From Acinetobacter tianfuensis (GTDB lineage Bacteria; Pseudomonadota; Gammaproteobacteria; Pseudomonadales; Moraxellaceae): a DNA stretch of 59,163 nt. Positions 42,862 to 54,197 of the stretch are shown here, piece after piece (within the stretch, counting starts at the first letter, position 1; each line of letters opens with the position of its first letter). A program made the position numbers and the translations under genes. The stretch is taken from positions 1 through 59,163 of the forward strand of contig NZ_RAXV01000024.1 in NCBI RefSeq assembly GCF_003611465.1. Direction: 5' to 3'. The notes under the pieces are model-generated. The model was not told the DNA's origin, ran no database searches, and saw only the letters and a list, made by a program, of their open reading frames with translations.

Positions 42862-43989
42862 TTAGCCGCGCTTCAACAGCACTTGACCGCTGTGAGTGAC
42901 CAATAGGGCTTTTTGAATTTCTTCTTCTGGATTAATTGCGAAGTTTTTCTCAGCATCAAATAATGTGTCTAAGAAATTCAAAACATTTCGTGCATACAGT
43001 GCAGAAGCTTCAGTCGATACTGTCGCTGGAATATTTGGAATACCGAGGATTTTTACACCATTGGCAGTCACAACATTTTCACCGCATACTGAACCTTCAA
43101 CGTTGCCGCCAGTTTCTACAGCCATGTCTAAAATGACTGAACCTGGTTTCATTTTCGCAACAGTTTCAGCTTTGATCAGGCGCGGCGCGTCACGGCCTGG
43201 AAGCAATGCTGTCGTAATCACGATATCTGCATTCGATACCGCTTTATCGACAATGATCGCTTGATCACGGATGTAGTCTTCACCCGGCATCCAGCCATAG
43301 CCATTTTTAGCAGCATCAGCAGCTTTTTGCTGTTCTTCTGGCGACATCGGCACATCAAGCCATTTACCGCCTAAAGACTCGACTTGGTCTTTCGCCGTTG
43401 GGCGTAAATCCGTTGCTTCAACCACTGCGCCAAGACGTTTTGCCGTTGCAATCGCTTGCAGGCCAGCAACACCGACACCCATGATCACAACACGCGCAGG
43501 TTTTACGGTACCTGCTGCAGTCATCAGCATTGGGAACATGCGCTGATATTCTGCCGCAGCCAACAATACAGATTTATAGCCTGACAAGTTGGCTTGTGAA
43601 GACAGCACGTCCATGTTTTGCGCACGTGATAAAGTACGCGGCAATAGTTCCAGCGCAAATGCAGACACTTGCTGTGCAGCAAATTGGTCCAACTCTGGAT
43701 TGCGGTGTGGGTCAAACATTGCGATGACTGCTGTATTCGGCGCTAGCTTTTGAATTTCGTCACCCTTAGGGGCACGTACTTTCAAAACGATTTGGCTGCC
43801 CGTATAGGCATCATCTGTAATTTTGGCACCAACCTGTTCATAGGCGCTATCGATGTAAGCAGCGTTCACACCTGCTCCGCGTTCAATAACCACATTATGA
43901 CCAGCGCTGATCAACTTCTTTACTGTCTCTGGCGTCGCAGCGACGCGATTTTCACCGACGACAGTTTCGGCTGGAATTCCGATCTGCAT
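42862..43989 (-). CDS. pntA1: NAD(P) transhydrogenase subunit alpha part 1
   Basis: 375 residues, soluble NAD-binding domain I. Seen: [57 protein letters not shown] (Rossmann), [33 protein letters not shown]. Related to alanine dehydrogenase. First gene of the operon; long upstream gap (43990-44871). Confidence 0.96.
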   Translation of the reverse strand: MQIGIPAETVVGENRVAATPETVKKLISAGHNVVIERGAGVNAAYIDSAYEQVGAKITDDAYTGSQIVLKVRAPKGDEIQKLAPNTAVIAMFDPHRNPELDQFAAQQVSAFALELLPRTLSRAQNMDVLSSQANLSGYKSVLLAAAEYQRMFPMLMTAAGTVKPARVVIMGVGVAGLQAIATAKRLGAVVEATDLRPTAKDQVESLGGKWLDVPMSPEEQQKAADAAKNGYGWMPGEDYIRDQAIIVDKAVSNADIVITTALLPGRDAPRLIKAETVAKMKPGSVILDMAVETGGNVEGSVCGENVVTANGVKILGIPNIPATVSTEASALYARNVLNFLDTLFDAEKNFAINPEEEIQKALLVTHSGQVLLKRG

Positions 43990-44871
43990 GAGCGTTCCTC
44001 AAGCTAATTTTTCTTAAGTAAACACCGCTTAAAGCGATGCTTCCCCTCAGGATGTTTTTTGTAGAATTTTTGGATTCTAATTGAACTTTTTTAAATTACC
44101 ACCCAATATTTATTTAATAAATACCCATATTTTGAACTGATGATTCATAAAAAATATGATGCCATCTAGGTGTTATTCGTTTTTATTTTTAATGGTATGA
44201 ATCTTTTTTATACGACAATTCACTTGAGGAGCTGCCAATTTAACTCATTTACATCTTAATTAAGACTCAATTGATCTTAGTGACAGTTTCTATCTGCCCA
44301 AAATCCATTCTCTGATTGCTTTTTCGGCCTATAATCTTGTGTTATTTCAGTGCATTTAAACGCTTAAAACTTCTCAGTTGGCATTTCTGACAAAATAATA
44401 AAAATTAGCTTTAGACTAAATTGACCTAAAATTTAAAGACTTGTGTTTTTTCAGCCAATGCTCTTAGCGGCTCCCGAACATAGAAATGACTGCTTTTTGC
44501 TCAAAATAAAACTCACATTTTATTGCGACTTTCGTCCTATTTGATGCAAATTATTTTTAAATTTTTTTTTAAGCATATTTTGCACCATGATAGACATAGC
44601 AATCATTTTTCAATTATGAAACAATTGGCACCACATTGGTGCATATATCTATTGAATTGACAGCATCAGCGTATATTTTGATGGCTGCTGACGATAATCT
44701 GCCGCTTGCCATACAGCAGCGCTCAGACTTTGTTTTGTTTTTTATGTGATTTGCATAAATCATAGGCAGTAAAAAACCTCCTCATCTAAAACTAGATTCA
44801 TTTTTTGAGTTTCATATCAAGCGCTAGACTTCCTATAATAGGCTTGCCCTTTTATATATGCAGGGAGCTTC
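43990..44871. other. 882-base gap between pntA1 and the DMT transporter gene
   Basis: AT-rich, no convincing coding frame. Visible items: a perfect dyad GCACCA-CAT-TGGTGC at 44628-44642, TTGACA at 44657-44662 without a well-spaced -10, and TATAAT at 44834-44839 with a weak TTCATA 17 bases upstream, likely the promoter of the gene at 44872. No tRNA or long repeat seen. Could hold a small RNA, which I cannot show. Confidence 0.55.
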
Positions 44872-45798
44872 ATGCCCGCCCTCCAGCTTAACCGCAGTCA
44901 AATTGGCGCTTTATGCGCAGTTTTTGCCGCCTTTTTATTCAGCACCAAAGCCATTTTTATTAAGCAAGCTTATGCGCTTTCCCCTGCTGTAGATGCAACA
45001 GTATTAATGGCGCTTCGGATGGGCTGCGCTTTGCCTTTTTTTCTGCTCATCAGCTGGTTTACCCGCAAGTCATATGCAGAGATCAAAACATCAGACTGGG
45101 TTTTGCTGATCATTTCGGGCCTACTGGGCTATTATTTGGCAAGCTGGCTGGATTTTTTAGGCCTGATGTATATCAGTGCCTCTCTTGAACGGATTATTTT
45201 ATTTTTATATCCAACTTTAACGGTGCTTGCCTCCAGCATCATTTATAAGCAGCCGCTGAGCTTAAAAACCATCTGCGCGATTATACTCAGTTACGGCGGC
45301 ACCATTATTGTCATGCTGCAAGAACAGAGCGGGACTGCACATGACAGTAATTTTTGGCTAGGTGCAAGTTTGGTTTTTGCCAGCGCTATTGCTTTTGCGG
45401 CTTACTTATTGATGACACCTAAACTGATGCACAAATTCGGTTCTTGGCATTTTAATGGTTTGGCGCTCAGTATTGCCTGTATTGGGACACTTGTGCATTT
45501 CTTTATTGCTATTCCTGCGCCGCTGCAGCTGCTGCAGTCTTTGCCTGCCGGTGTATTTGGCTATGGTTTAGCGATTGGTTTTTTTGTCACAGTATTGCCT
45601 ACCCTTTTACTCATGCAAAGCATCCTGCGCTTAGGGCCTGGCCGTTCCGCCATGATTGCATCTATCGGCCCAATTTTAACCATTTTACTTGCCGTTGCTT
45701 TTTTAGGTGAACAGTTAAATGCCGTACAATGGTTTGGCTGTGCGTTGAATATTGCGGGCGTACTCATGATTAGTTTAAATAAAACCGCAGCCAAATGA
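44872..45798 (+). CDS. EamA/DMT family transporter
   Basis: 308 residues, ten TM helices in two repeated halves of the drug/metabolite transporter family: AVFAAFLFSTKAIFIKQAY at the first, VLLIISGLLGYYLASWLDFLGLMYI, LYPTLTVLASSIIY, then the second EamA repeat starting about 150 (ASLVFASAIAFAAYLL) and IGPILTILLAVAFLGEQL. Substrate not known. AGGGAG before the ATG. Confidence 0.88.
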   Translation: MPALQLNRSQIGALCAVFAAFLFSTKAIFIKQAYALSPAVDATVLMALRMGCALPFFLLISWFTRKSYAEIKTSDWVLLIISGLLGYYLASWLDFLGLMYISASLERIILFLYPTLTVLASSIIYKQPLSLKTICAIILSYGGTIIVMLQEQSGTAHDSNFWLGASLVFASAIAFAAYLLMTPKLMHKFGSWHFNGLALSIACIGTLVHFFIAIPAPLQLLQSLPAGVFGYGLAIGFFVTVLPTLLLMQSILRLGPGRSAMIASIGPILTILLAVAFLGEQLNAVQWFGCALNIAGVLMISLNKTAAK

Positions 45799-45947
45799 AC
45801 AGGGTAAGAGAGTACAGCCGCCATAGTACTGCAGCTTTACTCTCAAAGAAGCAATATGATGACGGTTGAGCCGTCTTCGAAAATATTTTATTCACTTGCC
45901 TGTATTTCACAGCCCTACACCACCCAACGCCAAGCAGCATCAATATT

Positions 45948-47138
45948 ATGAACAGCACGTTAGATATCAGCCAAAACCGCATGCTTCTATGGCTCATGGC
46001 AATTGCCTGCGGGTTATGTGCAGGCGCGAACTACTATTGCCAGCCGCTGATTTACTCTATTCAGCAAAGCTTTAATGTACCGCTGTCACAAGTGGCGCTG
46101 ACGGTTACTTTTGCGCAAATTTCTTATGCTTTAGGACTGCTGTTTATTGTGCCGATGGGCGATATTGTCAACAAAACTAAATTCATTCCGCTGCTGATGA
46201 TTGGTGCAGCCATTGGCCTAGGCATTTGCGCTTTTGCGGTCAATCTGCCAATGCTGTGGATTGGAACCATTATTGCTGGACTCTTTTCAGTTGCAGCGCA
46301 AGTTCTGATTCCGCTGGTCACGCTTTCAGTACATCCAGATAAAACTGGCGAGGCTGTCGGATTTCTTATGAGCGGGCTGCTGGTCGGCATTTTGCTCTCA
46401 ACCAGCTTGTCTGGTTTATTTTCAAACCTATGGCACTGGAATGTCATTTATATCTTCAGTTCAGTCCTCATGCTGATTTTAGCAGTGCTGCTCAAACACC
46501 ATTTGCCGAAGGTCAGTATCCGCCATATCAGTTACGGTGAAGTCTTTGCTTCAATGGGACAGCTGCTGCTAAAAGAGCGCCGCTTAGTTTTCCGCTCTAT
46601 TATTGGCGGCTGTGTTTTTGCGGCCATGAGTATTTTATTTTCAACAATTGCTATGCTGCTTACCGCCCCGCCGTTCTCCTTACCTGACGTTTGGGTTGGC
46701 GCACTTACTCTTGTCGGTGTATTTGGCGCGCTTTCTGCACAGTGGACAGGCAAACTTGCAGACCGAGGCTATAACCCGCTGCTGACATGGACCGGCTGCG
46801 GCATTTTAACCTTCAGCTGGCTGCTGCTGTATTGGGGCGGGCATTCTCTCATCAGCTACACTTTTGGCTATGCATTGATTAGCCTTGGACTCGCAATAGT
46901 GCACAGCTGCAATCAGAATATTATTTTCAAACTGAATGCCGAGGCCCGTTCACGCATTAATTCAATTTATATGACCATGTATTTTATTGGCGGAGCCTGC
47001 GGTTCAGCCTTAGGTGTATATGCATGGCATCATGGCGGCTGGCCTGCTGCCTGCATGGCTGGCGCAGCTTTGGTGCTGGTTGCCTCAGCATTTGTTGTGG
47101 TTGATCAGCGTTACCGCGCAGCTCAAGCCGCCGTTTAA
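45948..47138 (+). CDS. MFS transporter
   Basis: 396 residues, twelve TM helices. Seen: ACGLCAGANYYCQPLIYSIQQSF at the start, motif-A-like GDIVNKTKFIP in loop 2-3, HPDKTGEAVGFLMSG, GKLADRGYNPLL in the second half and NAEARSRINSIYMTMYFIGGACGSALGVYAW. It belongs to the sugar-efflux/YnfM-like exporters; substrate not known. Separate gene 149 bases after the DMT transporter. Confidence 0.88.
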   Translation: MNSTLDISQNRMLLWLMAIACGLCAGANYYCQPLIYSIQQSFNVPLSQVALTVTFAQISYALGLLFIVPMGDIVNKTKFIPLLMIGAAIGLGICAFAVNLPMLWIGTIIAGLFSVAAQVLIPLVTLSVHPDKTGEAVGFLMSGLLVGILLSTSLSGLFSNLWHWNVIYIFSSVLMLILAVLLKHHLPKVSIRHISYGEVFASMGQLLLKERRLVFRSIIGGCVFAAMSILFSTIAMLLTAPPFSLPDVWVGALTLVGVFGALSAQWTGKLADRGYNPLLTWTGCGILTFSWLLLYWGGHSLISYTFGYALISLGLAIVHSCNQNIIFKLNAEARSRINSIYMTMYFIGGACGSALGVYAWHHGGWPAACMAGAALVLVASAFVVVDQRYRAAQAAV

Positions 47139-47163
47139 TCTAAAAGGCAGGCTCACAATCATA

Positions 47164-47802
47164 TCAACAGACCTGTACAACAGGATAAAAAGGCTTGCCT
47201 AAATCCAGCGTACTGGCATTTTCCAGCAGCAGCAGGATCATAACTGGCACTAAAGCGTCCAAAACACGGCAGCAATCCTGCATATATTTACGGTTCACGG
47301 CGCTGCCGCAACTCATCCCGCCTTGCATCAGCTGAATATGCAAGGTATTTAAGCGTTTAAACAGCAGTATTAACATCGCGGAAGTATCCTGCTGCTGCAT
47401 AGCTAAACGCTGCAATTCCATATCTTGAGCCAGCTCCGCCTTAAACTGTTCTATCGAAATTTTAGCATTTTGATAATCCCAAAATCCTTGATAAAGCGCA
47501 TGCCGCTGAAGCAGCATCTGTACAGGCTGGCAGAATTTCCCCCATAAAACTTGGCCAAGCTTTCCTTCCGCATCTTTTTGACACAGCATCTGTAAAAACT
47601 GCGGCAAGCATTCTTCATTCGGCTTCGTACCCTGTGCATATAATGCATTGAATGCAATCCATAAACTCATGTACTGCAAATCAGGTGTTTCATTTAAATC
47701 ATATGCTTTCTTAAGCCAGCTGAGTCCGCGCATCATACGCAAATTAAATGCCTCTGAGTTTTCAGCCTTTTTTATCTTAAAAATTTCTTCAAGCATCAAC
47801 AT
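47164..47802 (-). CDS. all-helical hypothetical protein, possibly HEPN-like
   Basis: 212 residues from the ATG at 47802, which follows AAGGA by 9 bases; a longer frame to 47874 lacks such a site. SEAFNLRMMRGLSWLKKAYDL, then DLQYMSLWIAFNALYAQG and a conserved-looking HIQLMQGGMSCGSAVNRKYMQDC near the end. The helix plus W-x-A-F-N-A-L-Y pattern recalls HEPN domains of pEK499/Apea type. No catalytic R-x4-6-H motif is obvious, so assignment is weak. Alone between the MFS gene and the lipoprotein gene. Confidence 0.6.
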   Translation of the reverse strand: MLMLEEIFKIKKAENSEAFNLRMMRGLSWLKKAYDLNETPDLQYMSLWIAFNALYAQGTKPNEECLPQFLQMLCQKDAEGKLGQVLWGKFCQPVQMLLQRHALYQGFWDYQNAKISIEQFKAELAQDMELQRLAMQQQDTSAMLILLFKRLNTLHIQLMQGGMSCGSAVNRKYMQDCCRVLDALVPVMILLLLENASTLDLGKPFYPVVQVC

Positions 47803-48037
47803 ATTTATGAATCCTTTTTTCTTTTTCTGGATTTTTATGAGCCAAGCTGAACACTCACTTTGCGCAATATTCACGGCTCAAACAAGATACTGCTCAATTG
47901 ACTTTGATGATAATTTTTTCTAGCGGCATGCTTGGCAAGCAATAAAACAGCACCGCGATTTTTCTGTTAAACAGCAACCTTGATGCTGATCATATTTACC
48001 ATGCATACAAAAATCGGTACGCCCCCTCTTTATTCTG

Positions 48038-48457
48038 TTACTGCCGATTTTTTTCAGTTTCTAAAGTTAATAATTTATGGCTTTCAAGCAAATCATTTTC
48101 ATCAAAAATAAATTCATAAGACATCTTTTCTCCATTAAATACAGTTTCTGCAGGTGTGCCAATCAGCTCCCACAAGCCGACTGTAGCTACATCTGCTGCC
48201 CCATGCCAAAATGCGCGGCCAATTTTACTGGCAGTCGAATACCCCTGTATAAAAGTATATATTTCATAGCGCTTGCCATTTTTAAATTCCGACGTCACAG
48301 GCGCGCCAAACTCTGCAATAACAAGACTTCTAGATACCCCCTGCTGAATCATTGCCGTATTTTTCTTTGTCGGCTGCTTGCTGGCCATGACTACAGCACA
48401 GCCTGAGGTGGAACTTAAGCTCAATACCAATCCTATGGCCCCAATAATTTTGTACAT
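48038..48457 (-). CDS. putative lipoprotein
   Basis: 139 residues with an N-terminal signal and lipobox LSSTSGC (Cys20) for lipid attachment. The mature part GVSRSLVIAEFGAPVTSEFKNGKRYEIYTF resembles BamE/SmpA-like small lipoproteins that fold as a beta-alpha sandwich, then a helix RAFWHGAADVATVGLWELIG. Outer-membrane retention likely. Function unknown. Confidence 0.75.
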   Translation of the reverse strand: MYKIIGAIGLVLSLSSTSGCAVVMASKQPTKKNTAMIQQGVSRSLVIAEFGAPVTSEFKNGKRYEIYTFIQGYSTASKIGRAFWHGAADVATVGLWELIGTPAETVFNGEKMSYEFIFDENDLLESHKLLTLETEKNRQ

Positions 48458-48791
48458 ATCGTTCCTTTATTTTCTAAGCAGATGATCTAATTTTTTTAGT
48501 TCTTAGCAAAATAATCATAATCTTTCTTTTATAGTGATGCATTCACTATATGCGCTTTATTTCCTTTTTGATCATTTATTTAAATAAATTTTCAAACAAT
48601 GCCCGCATTCACTGCATTTAAAATAAGAGCGTATTGCATCTGCAGCTCTGTACAATTCCGCACGAAATCCGCCTATTTTATGATAGTATGGCGCCCTATT
48701 TTGAAAGGGCATCTCCAGCCATTTCAATACACTCCCAAATTCAATTTGATCCCCTATTGTCCATTGCATTGTTTTCGAGGCATCATTTTTA
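48458..48791. other. gap upstream of dusA
   Basis: 334 bases. Contains the dusA promoter region, with a TATGATAGTATGG-type -10 near 48680. A 65-codon minus frame at 48572-48769 is not supported by a ribosome site. Nothing else seen. Confidence 0.5.
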
Positions 48792-48872
48792 ATGACGAAT
48801 CTTCATACCATTGAAAATAAACTCCACCCCCGCATTTCTGTTGCCCCGATGATGGATTGGACAACAAGATAA
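48792..48872 (+). pseudogene. dusA: 5' fragment of dusA, cut by island insertion
   Basis: Codons 1-26 read MTNLHTIENKLHPRISVAPMMD then WTTR and stop at 48870. The first 24 residues are the N-terminus of tRNA-dihydrouridine synthase A, whose APMMDWT motif is in the FMN site. The rest of the gene is missing; foreign sequence follows. dusA is a known insertion target for genomic islands, and such islands usually bring a replacement 5' end so that dusA is restored at the other junction. That junction is outside the window, so an intact dusA there is expected but not seen. Confidence 0.88.
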
Positions 48873-48946
48873 AATAATCCTTTAATTTACAGCAACTTAA
48901 AATAAAAAAATTAAGTTAAGGTGTAAATTTGGAGTAAACTTTATTT

Positions 48947-49481
48947 TTATGTATCAAAACATAAATCTTCAATATTTTCACTCCCCAATAGATTATTCAC
49001 AGTTACAAGAGCTGTATCAGATAGTGTTTGAGTAGCTAACACAGCTAGCCTCGTCATTGGGCGAGAAATGGAAACATAAAAAAGATTACGTGCTCTATAA
49101 AAAACCTTTCGTATTTGCTTTAGTCAATTTTTTAGTCTCAAGTAACTCTAAAAGCTGTGGCCACTTATAGTGATTCCAGCCACCACCTAAGACCACTAAT
49201 ACATTCTCAAACTCAGCCCCCTTTACACTATGCTGCGTTGCAAAAGGAGTCTGTTTTTCAATAAACCTTGTAACCTCGATAACTTCCTTATATTCGATTT
49301 CTCTTAATTTATTATAACGTTGTAGTGTTGAAGACCATTCCTCTTTAGGTGTATCTATAAATGAAAGAAGCTCCTCCTCCCTTCTAATTATTCGATCTGG
49401 TGGTAATGGCCGTTTTGTAGTCTTTAAATGATCTATCACTTGACCAATAGTTCCTTCAGTCCTTAACTTTAGTAATTGATC
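48947..49481 (-). pseudogene. UvrD-like helicase C-terminal remnant, frameshifted
   Basis: The frame from 49481 to 49095 carries LRTEGTIGQVIDHLKTTKR, then FATQHSVKGAEFENVLVVLGGGWNHYKW, the motif V region of UvrD/Rep-type helicases. It stops at 49095-49097, but the protein continues in the +1 frame as RARNLFYVSISRPMTRLAVL (the motif VI Q/R region) down to 48947. Removing one T of a T6 run (about 49100) would rejoin the frames. The 5' part (motifs I-IV) is missing; the frame starts inside the arsO 3' end, so this is a fragment joined by recombination. Confidence 0.75.
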
Positions 49482-50569
49482 CTAGCCAAATAAGCAGCTA
49501 TTTGATCTACAGTTGCTCTTGCTGTTCTAGAAACCCCAATGAGTGTTGCGGATGCCATGCCTGTCCATTCCCCATAGCCAACCAACCAAAGGTTATTTAT
49601 TTTTACTGAGCGCCCATCATTCACAGTAACTGTCTGATCAGGCTCTACCACATCAAGACTTCTTAAGTGAGTCAATGAAGCTTTGAACCCTGTACACCAA
49701 ATCACAGCATCTACTGCTTGTCTTGTACCATCAGCCCAAACAACGGAATGCTCCTCAAATGAGGTAAAAGGCTCTCTACTATGTAGTACGCCACGTTCGC
49801 GGGCCTCTTTGACACTGTCTATCATGACAATATCACCCAGACCACCAACGGGTTGATCAATCACACGACCTTCCTGTTGGGCTTTTAAACGTTCAGTTGC
49901 CCGAAGAAATAAAACACGCCCATCAACATCATCCGATAAAAATTGAGGTGGTGTTACTGTGACCCAAGTGGTATCTGCAACTTTTGAGACTTCGGCAAGA
50001 ATTTGTGCCCCTGAGTTACCACCACCAACTACAATCACTTTCTTGTTGATAAAAGGCTCTGGATTTACATAATGTGCTGAATGCGTTTGTAATCCTTCAA
50101 ATCGTTCATATCCTTCATAATGGGGAATATAAGGCTGACTCCATGTCCCAGTAGCACTGACCACCGCTTTAGCTCGCCAATATTGATCGCCAGCATACAC
50201 ATCTAAATAGCCATCTTTTTGTTCTATATGGTCGACATGAATTGGTCGAATAATTGGAAATTGATATCGTTGCTCGTATGCTGACAAGTAGCCAATCACT
50301 TCATTTCGCGTTGGGTAAGTCTGCTCAGTTGTGGGCATCATCCAACCTGACAATGAACTCCAAGTATTTGGAGAAAAAAGACGAAGAGATTCCCAAGCAT
50401 GTGACCATGCACCACCTGCCTGAGATTGGTCATCTAAAATAATAAATGGAATTTTCTTACGTTTGAGGAAATAAGCTGTGGCAAGGGCTGCCTGACCACC
50501 ACCAATAATGATTACATCGACTTCAGTTTGTAATTGAGTCAAAGCTTCTCTCCTATTATTTATAGTCAT
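49469..50569 (-). CDS. arsO: flavin-dependent monooxygenase ArsO-like
   Basis: 366 residues from the ATG at 50569; a longer frame would cross the trxB terminator and is rejected. FAD fingerprint [24 protein letters not shown] fingerprint [17 protein letters not shown], and the W-x-x-L-R-L-F-x-x-x region ([13 protein letters not shown]) plus [13 protein letters not shown] near the C-terminus. ArsO is common in ars operons of Acinetobacter and Staphylococcus; its action on arsenic is suspected but unclear. The last base pairs overlap the helicase remnant. Confidence 0.85.
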   Translation of the reverse strand: MTINNRREALTQLQTEVDVIIIGGGQAALATAYFLKRKKIPFIILDDQSQAGGAWSHAWESLRLFSPNTWSSLSGWMMPTTEQTYPTRNEVIGYLSAYEQRYQFPIIRPIHVDHIEQKDGYLDVYAGDQYWRAKAVVSATGTWSQPYIPHYEGYERFEGLQTHSAHYVNPEPFINKKVIVVGGGNSGAQILAEVSKVADTTWVTVTPPQFLSDDVDGRVLFLRATERLKAQQEGRVIDQPVGGLGDIVMIDSVKEARERGVLHSREPFTSFEEHSVVWADGTRQAVDAVIWCTGFKASLTHLRSLDVVEPDQTVTVNDGRSVKINNLWLVGYGEWTGMASATLIGVSRTARATVDQIAAYLARINY

Positions 50570-50580
50570 AATCAAAATAA

Positions 50581-50607
50581 CGCCCAGTCTACTCAACAGA
50601 CTGGGCG
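50581..50607 (-). terminator. terminator after trxB
   Basis: CGCCCAGTCT with AGACTGGGCG (stem 10), minus-strand T-rich tail. It separates trxB from arsO, so arsO needs read-through or another promoter. Confidence 0.8.
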
Positions 50608-50643
50608 TATTTTATAAAATTTTCAAGCGTTTAAATGAGCCTT

Positions 50644-51603
<960 letters not shown>

Positions 51604-51614
51604 TCACCTAAAGT

Positions 51615-52319
51615 TTATAAGCTACGTTGATTGACACGCTTAGATAATTCTTCTGCCGACTCTTTTCGCTCTGAATAACGGTCCGTGAGGTACTGACTCT
51701 GCCCACGAGTGAGCAAGGTGAACTTATATAGTTCTTCCATGACATCGACAATTCGATCATAGAAGGATGAAGGTTTCATCCTGCCATCTTCTTCAAACTC
51801 TAAAAAAGCTTTGGGAATAGACGATTGGTTTGGAATGGTGATCATCCGCATCCAACGGCCTAAAATACGCATCTGGTTTAGGCTGTTAAAGGACTGCGAA
51901 CCACCACTGACCTGCATCAAAGCTAAGGTCTTACCTTGCGTTGCACGAATTGCACCGCCTGCCAATGGTATCCAGTCAATTTGCGATTTGAAAATTGAAC
52001 TCATGGAGCCATGACGCTCAGGCGAGCACCACACCATTCCTTCTGCCCAAGCGAGTAAATCATGCAACTCTTTAACCTTTGGATGTTCAGTGTCCGCATC
52101 TTCAGGTAAAGGCAGCCCTTTAGGATGAAAGATTTTTACTTCGGCACCAAAGTGCTCCAAGATACGTCCTGCTTCCATTACGGCCAAACGGCTGTATGAA
52201 CGCTCACGGTTAGAGCCATAGAGCAGCAAAATACGTGGTGGATGATCCAACTCTTTAGCTTGTACCTTTTCTAAAGTCGGTTGATCCAAAAGATTCATAT
52301 CTACATTTGGGAGAGTCAT
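51615..52319 (-). CDS. arsH: arsenical resistance protein ArsH
   Basis: 234 residues. FMN-binding flavodoxin fold: [53 protein letters not shown], and [31 protein letters not shown]. ArsH is an NADPH-dependent FMN reductase that oxidises trivalent organoarsenicals. Stop and next start separate by 5 bases; operon with acr3. Confidence 0.95.
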   Translation of the reverse strand: MTLPNVDMNLLDQPTLEKVQAKELDHPPRILLLYGSNRERSYSRLAVMEAGRILEHFGAEVKIFHPKGLPLPEDADTEHPKVKELHDLLAWAEGMVWCSPERHGSMSSIFKSQIDWIPLAGGAIRATQGKTLALMQVSGGSQSFNSLNQMRILGRWMRMITIPNQSSIPKAFLEFEEDGRMKPSSFYDRIVDVMEELYKFTLLTRGQSQYLTDRYSERKESAEELSKRVNQRSL

Positions 52320-52324
52320 AGAAA

Positions 52325-53368
52325 TTACACCTCTGCTTTAAAAAACTTTTTTCTGAGCCACAAAGACACACTGACTAAAGCAATCAACACTGGTACTTCA
52401 ACCAATGGGCCGATTACCGTGGTAAACGCCACAGGTGAAGCTAAACCAAAAGTTGCAATCGCTACAGCAAGTGCCAATTCAAAGTTGTTTCCAGCCGCAG
52501 TAAAAGAGATTGCTGCTGTCTTCGGATAATCATTGCCCATCCATTTGCTCATAAAGAAGCTAATAAAGAACATCAAGACAAAGTAAATTGTTAAAGGAAT
52601 CGCAATTCGTAAAACATCCATTGGCAGGCTTACAACATCACCACCTTTTAGGCTAAACATAGCCAAAATCGTGAACAGCAAAGCAATCAAACTTAGAGGA
52701 CTGATTTTCGGAATAAACTTGGTTTGATACCACTCCACGCCTTTTTGTTTCACCAAAATTAAGCGCGTCAAGAAACCAAATAAAAACGGAATACCGAGAT
52801 AAACCAAAACAGCATGGGTAATAGTCCAGAAATCAACATTGATCACTTGTCCTGCAACGCCAAAATAAGGCGGTAGAAAGGTCAGGAATAGCCAAGCATA
52901 AGTACTAAAGAACAAAATCTGAAAAATACTGTTAAAAGCGACCAGTGCTGCGACATATTGGTTATCACCACAGGCCAAACCATTCCAGACCAGAACCATC
53001 GCAATACATCGTGCTAAGCCAATCAGGATTACGCCTGTCATGTATTCGGGATAACTCTGCAAAAATATGATTGCCAATGCAAACATGAGCACGGGAGCGA
53101 TCAGCCAGTTTTGTACTAAGGATAAAGTCAGTGTTTTCTTATCCTTAAATACTTGCGGTAACGTCGCATAGTCCACTTTTGCCAGTGGCGGATACATCAT
53201 GAGAATAAGACCAATCGCAATAGGAATATTGACTGAATCCACACTCATTTTATCCAAAGCGACAGAGGCTTGCGGAAAGAACACGCCTATCGCAATCCCC
53301 AACGCCATAGCAATAAAAATCCATAGCGTGAGGTTACGATCTAAAAAGGATAATCTTTGTTGAGCCAT
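52325..53368 (-). CDS. acr3: Acr3-family arsenite efflux transporter
   Basis: 347 residues from the ATG at 53368, chosen because [11 protein letters not shown] is a normal Acr3 start; a longer frame reaches into arsC. Ten TM helices, with the signature [33 protein letters not shown] including the conserved cysteine for As(III), and [22 protein letters not shown] in TM9. It exports arsenite using the proton gradient. It replaces ArsB here. Confidence 0.95.
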   Translation of the reverse strand: MAQQRLSFLDRNLTLWIFIAMALGIAIGVFFPQASVALDKMSVDSVNIPIAIGLILMMYPPLAKVDYATLPQVFKDKKTLTLSLVQNWLIAPVLMFALAIIFLQSYPEYMTGVILIGLARCIAMVLVWNGLACGDNQYVAALVAFNSIFQILFFSTYAWLFLTFLPPYFGVAGQVINVDFWTITHAVLVYLGIPFLFGFLTRLILVKQKGVEWYQTKFIPKISPLSLIALLFTILAMFSLKGGDVVSLPMDVLRIAIPLTIYFVLMFFISFFMSKWMGNDYPKTAAISFTAAGNNFELALAVAIATFGLASPVAFTTVIGPLVEVPVLIALVSVSLWLRKKFFKAEV

Positions 53369-53375
53369 GATGTTC

Positions 53376-53849
53376 TCATTCAATATGCGAAATTTGATTG
53401 ATTGCAGCAATCAAATCTGGGCGAGGCATATGCGCTGTATCGAGTGCCAATAAAGCGTCTAAGCGACGGTTGATATGATCAACAGTGACTTGGAATGCTT
53501 TGAGCTTTTCTTCTTTAGGTAAATCCAAATGTGAAGGATCAGCCAAACCCCAATGTGCTTTGATTGCACCACCTAAATACAGTGGACATGCTTCTTGTGC
53601 TGCCGAATCACAGACGGTAATCACAACGTCAGGTTGGTATTGTTCGCAGTCATCAATGGTTTTACTCCACAAACCATCTGTTGAAAGACCTAGATTTTCT
53701 AAAGTTTCTATGGTCAATGGATGTACTTGCCCTGATGGCTTACTACCTGCACTAAAGGCTTTCCAACCCTCTGGGGCACGACTATTAAACAGCACTTCTG
53801 ACAGGATGCTACGGCAACTATTTCCAGTACACAAAAAAAGGAATTTCAT
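53376..53849 (-). CDS. arsC: arsenate reductase, LMW-phosphatase (thioredoxin) type
   Basis: 157 residues. P-loop CTGNSCRS (Cys7, Arg13), then the [14 protein letters not shown] loop with two further cysteines for the redox relay, and [10 protein letters not shown] near the C-terminus with the catalytic Asp. It reduces As(V) to As(III), recycled by thioredoxin. It overlaps the longer reading of acr3 and is 6 bases from arsR. The partner trxB lies in the same cluster. Confidence 0.93.
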   Translation of the reverse strand: MKFLFLCTGNSCRSILSEVLFNSRAPEGWKAFSAGSKPSGQVHPLTIETLENLGLSTDGLWSKTIDDCEQYQPDVVITVCDSAAQEACPLYLGGAIKAHWGLADPSHLDLPKEEKLKAFQVTVDHINRRLDALLALDTAHMPRPDLIAAINQISHIE

Positions 53850-53855
53850 GTTGTT

Positions 53856-54176
53856 CTACTCGCAATAACTATTGATTTGTTGAAATGATGGAGCAACTTT
53901 TGGCTGTAAATCAGCATTTTTAAGGGTGTTAAGTACTTCTACGCACCAAATGGGTAAATTGGGATTGAGACTGTAATAGACCCATTGCCCTTGGCGTCGA
54001 TCTTGTAAAAGACCAGAAGAACGCAGTAAAGCTAAATGCCGTGAAATCTTGGGTTGGCTCAACTCTAGTTTTTCAGTCAAATCACAAACACACTGTTCAT
54101 TATTTCCAAGAACCAACATGACGATATTGAATCGCGTTTCATCAGCTAAGCATTTAAAAAAATTGATTTGATCCAT
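53856..54176 (-). CDS. arsR: ArsR-family transcriptional repressor
   Basis: 106 residues. Winged helix: FFKCLADETRFNIVMLVL, CVCDLTEKLELSQPKISRHLALLRSSGLLQDRRQGQWVYYSL. As(III) site is the Cys pair in EQCVCDL, with possible extra Cys near WCVEVL and the C-terminal Cys. It represses the operon at the operator directly upstream (54198-54227). First gene of the arsR-arsC-acr3-arsH-trxB unit. Confidence 0.95.
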   Translation of the reverse strand: MDQINFFKCLADETRFNIVMLVLGNNEQCVCDLTEKLELSQPKISRHLALLRSSGLLQDRRQGQWVYYSLNPNLPIWCVEVLNTLKNADLQPKVAPSFQQINSYCE

Positions 54177-54197
54177 ATTTTTTACTCACTCAAACAT

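Noticed and set aside
41078..43989. Three pnt genes as a broken two-subunit transhydrogenase
   Set aside because: A separate pntA2 is the normal arrangement in Acinetobacter, and each part has a proper start and stop.
48572..48769. 65-codon minus frame with a C-x2-C-like motif
   Set aside because: No ribosome site, and it lies over the dusA promoter region.
50570..50596. Longer arsO start
   Set aside because: It would place the start inside the trxB terminator hairpin.
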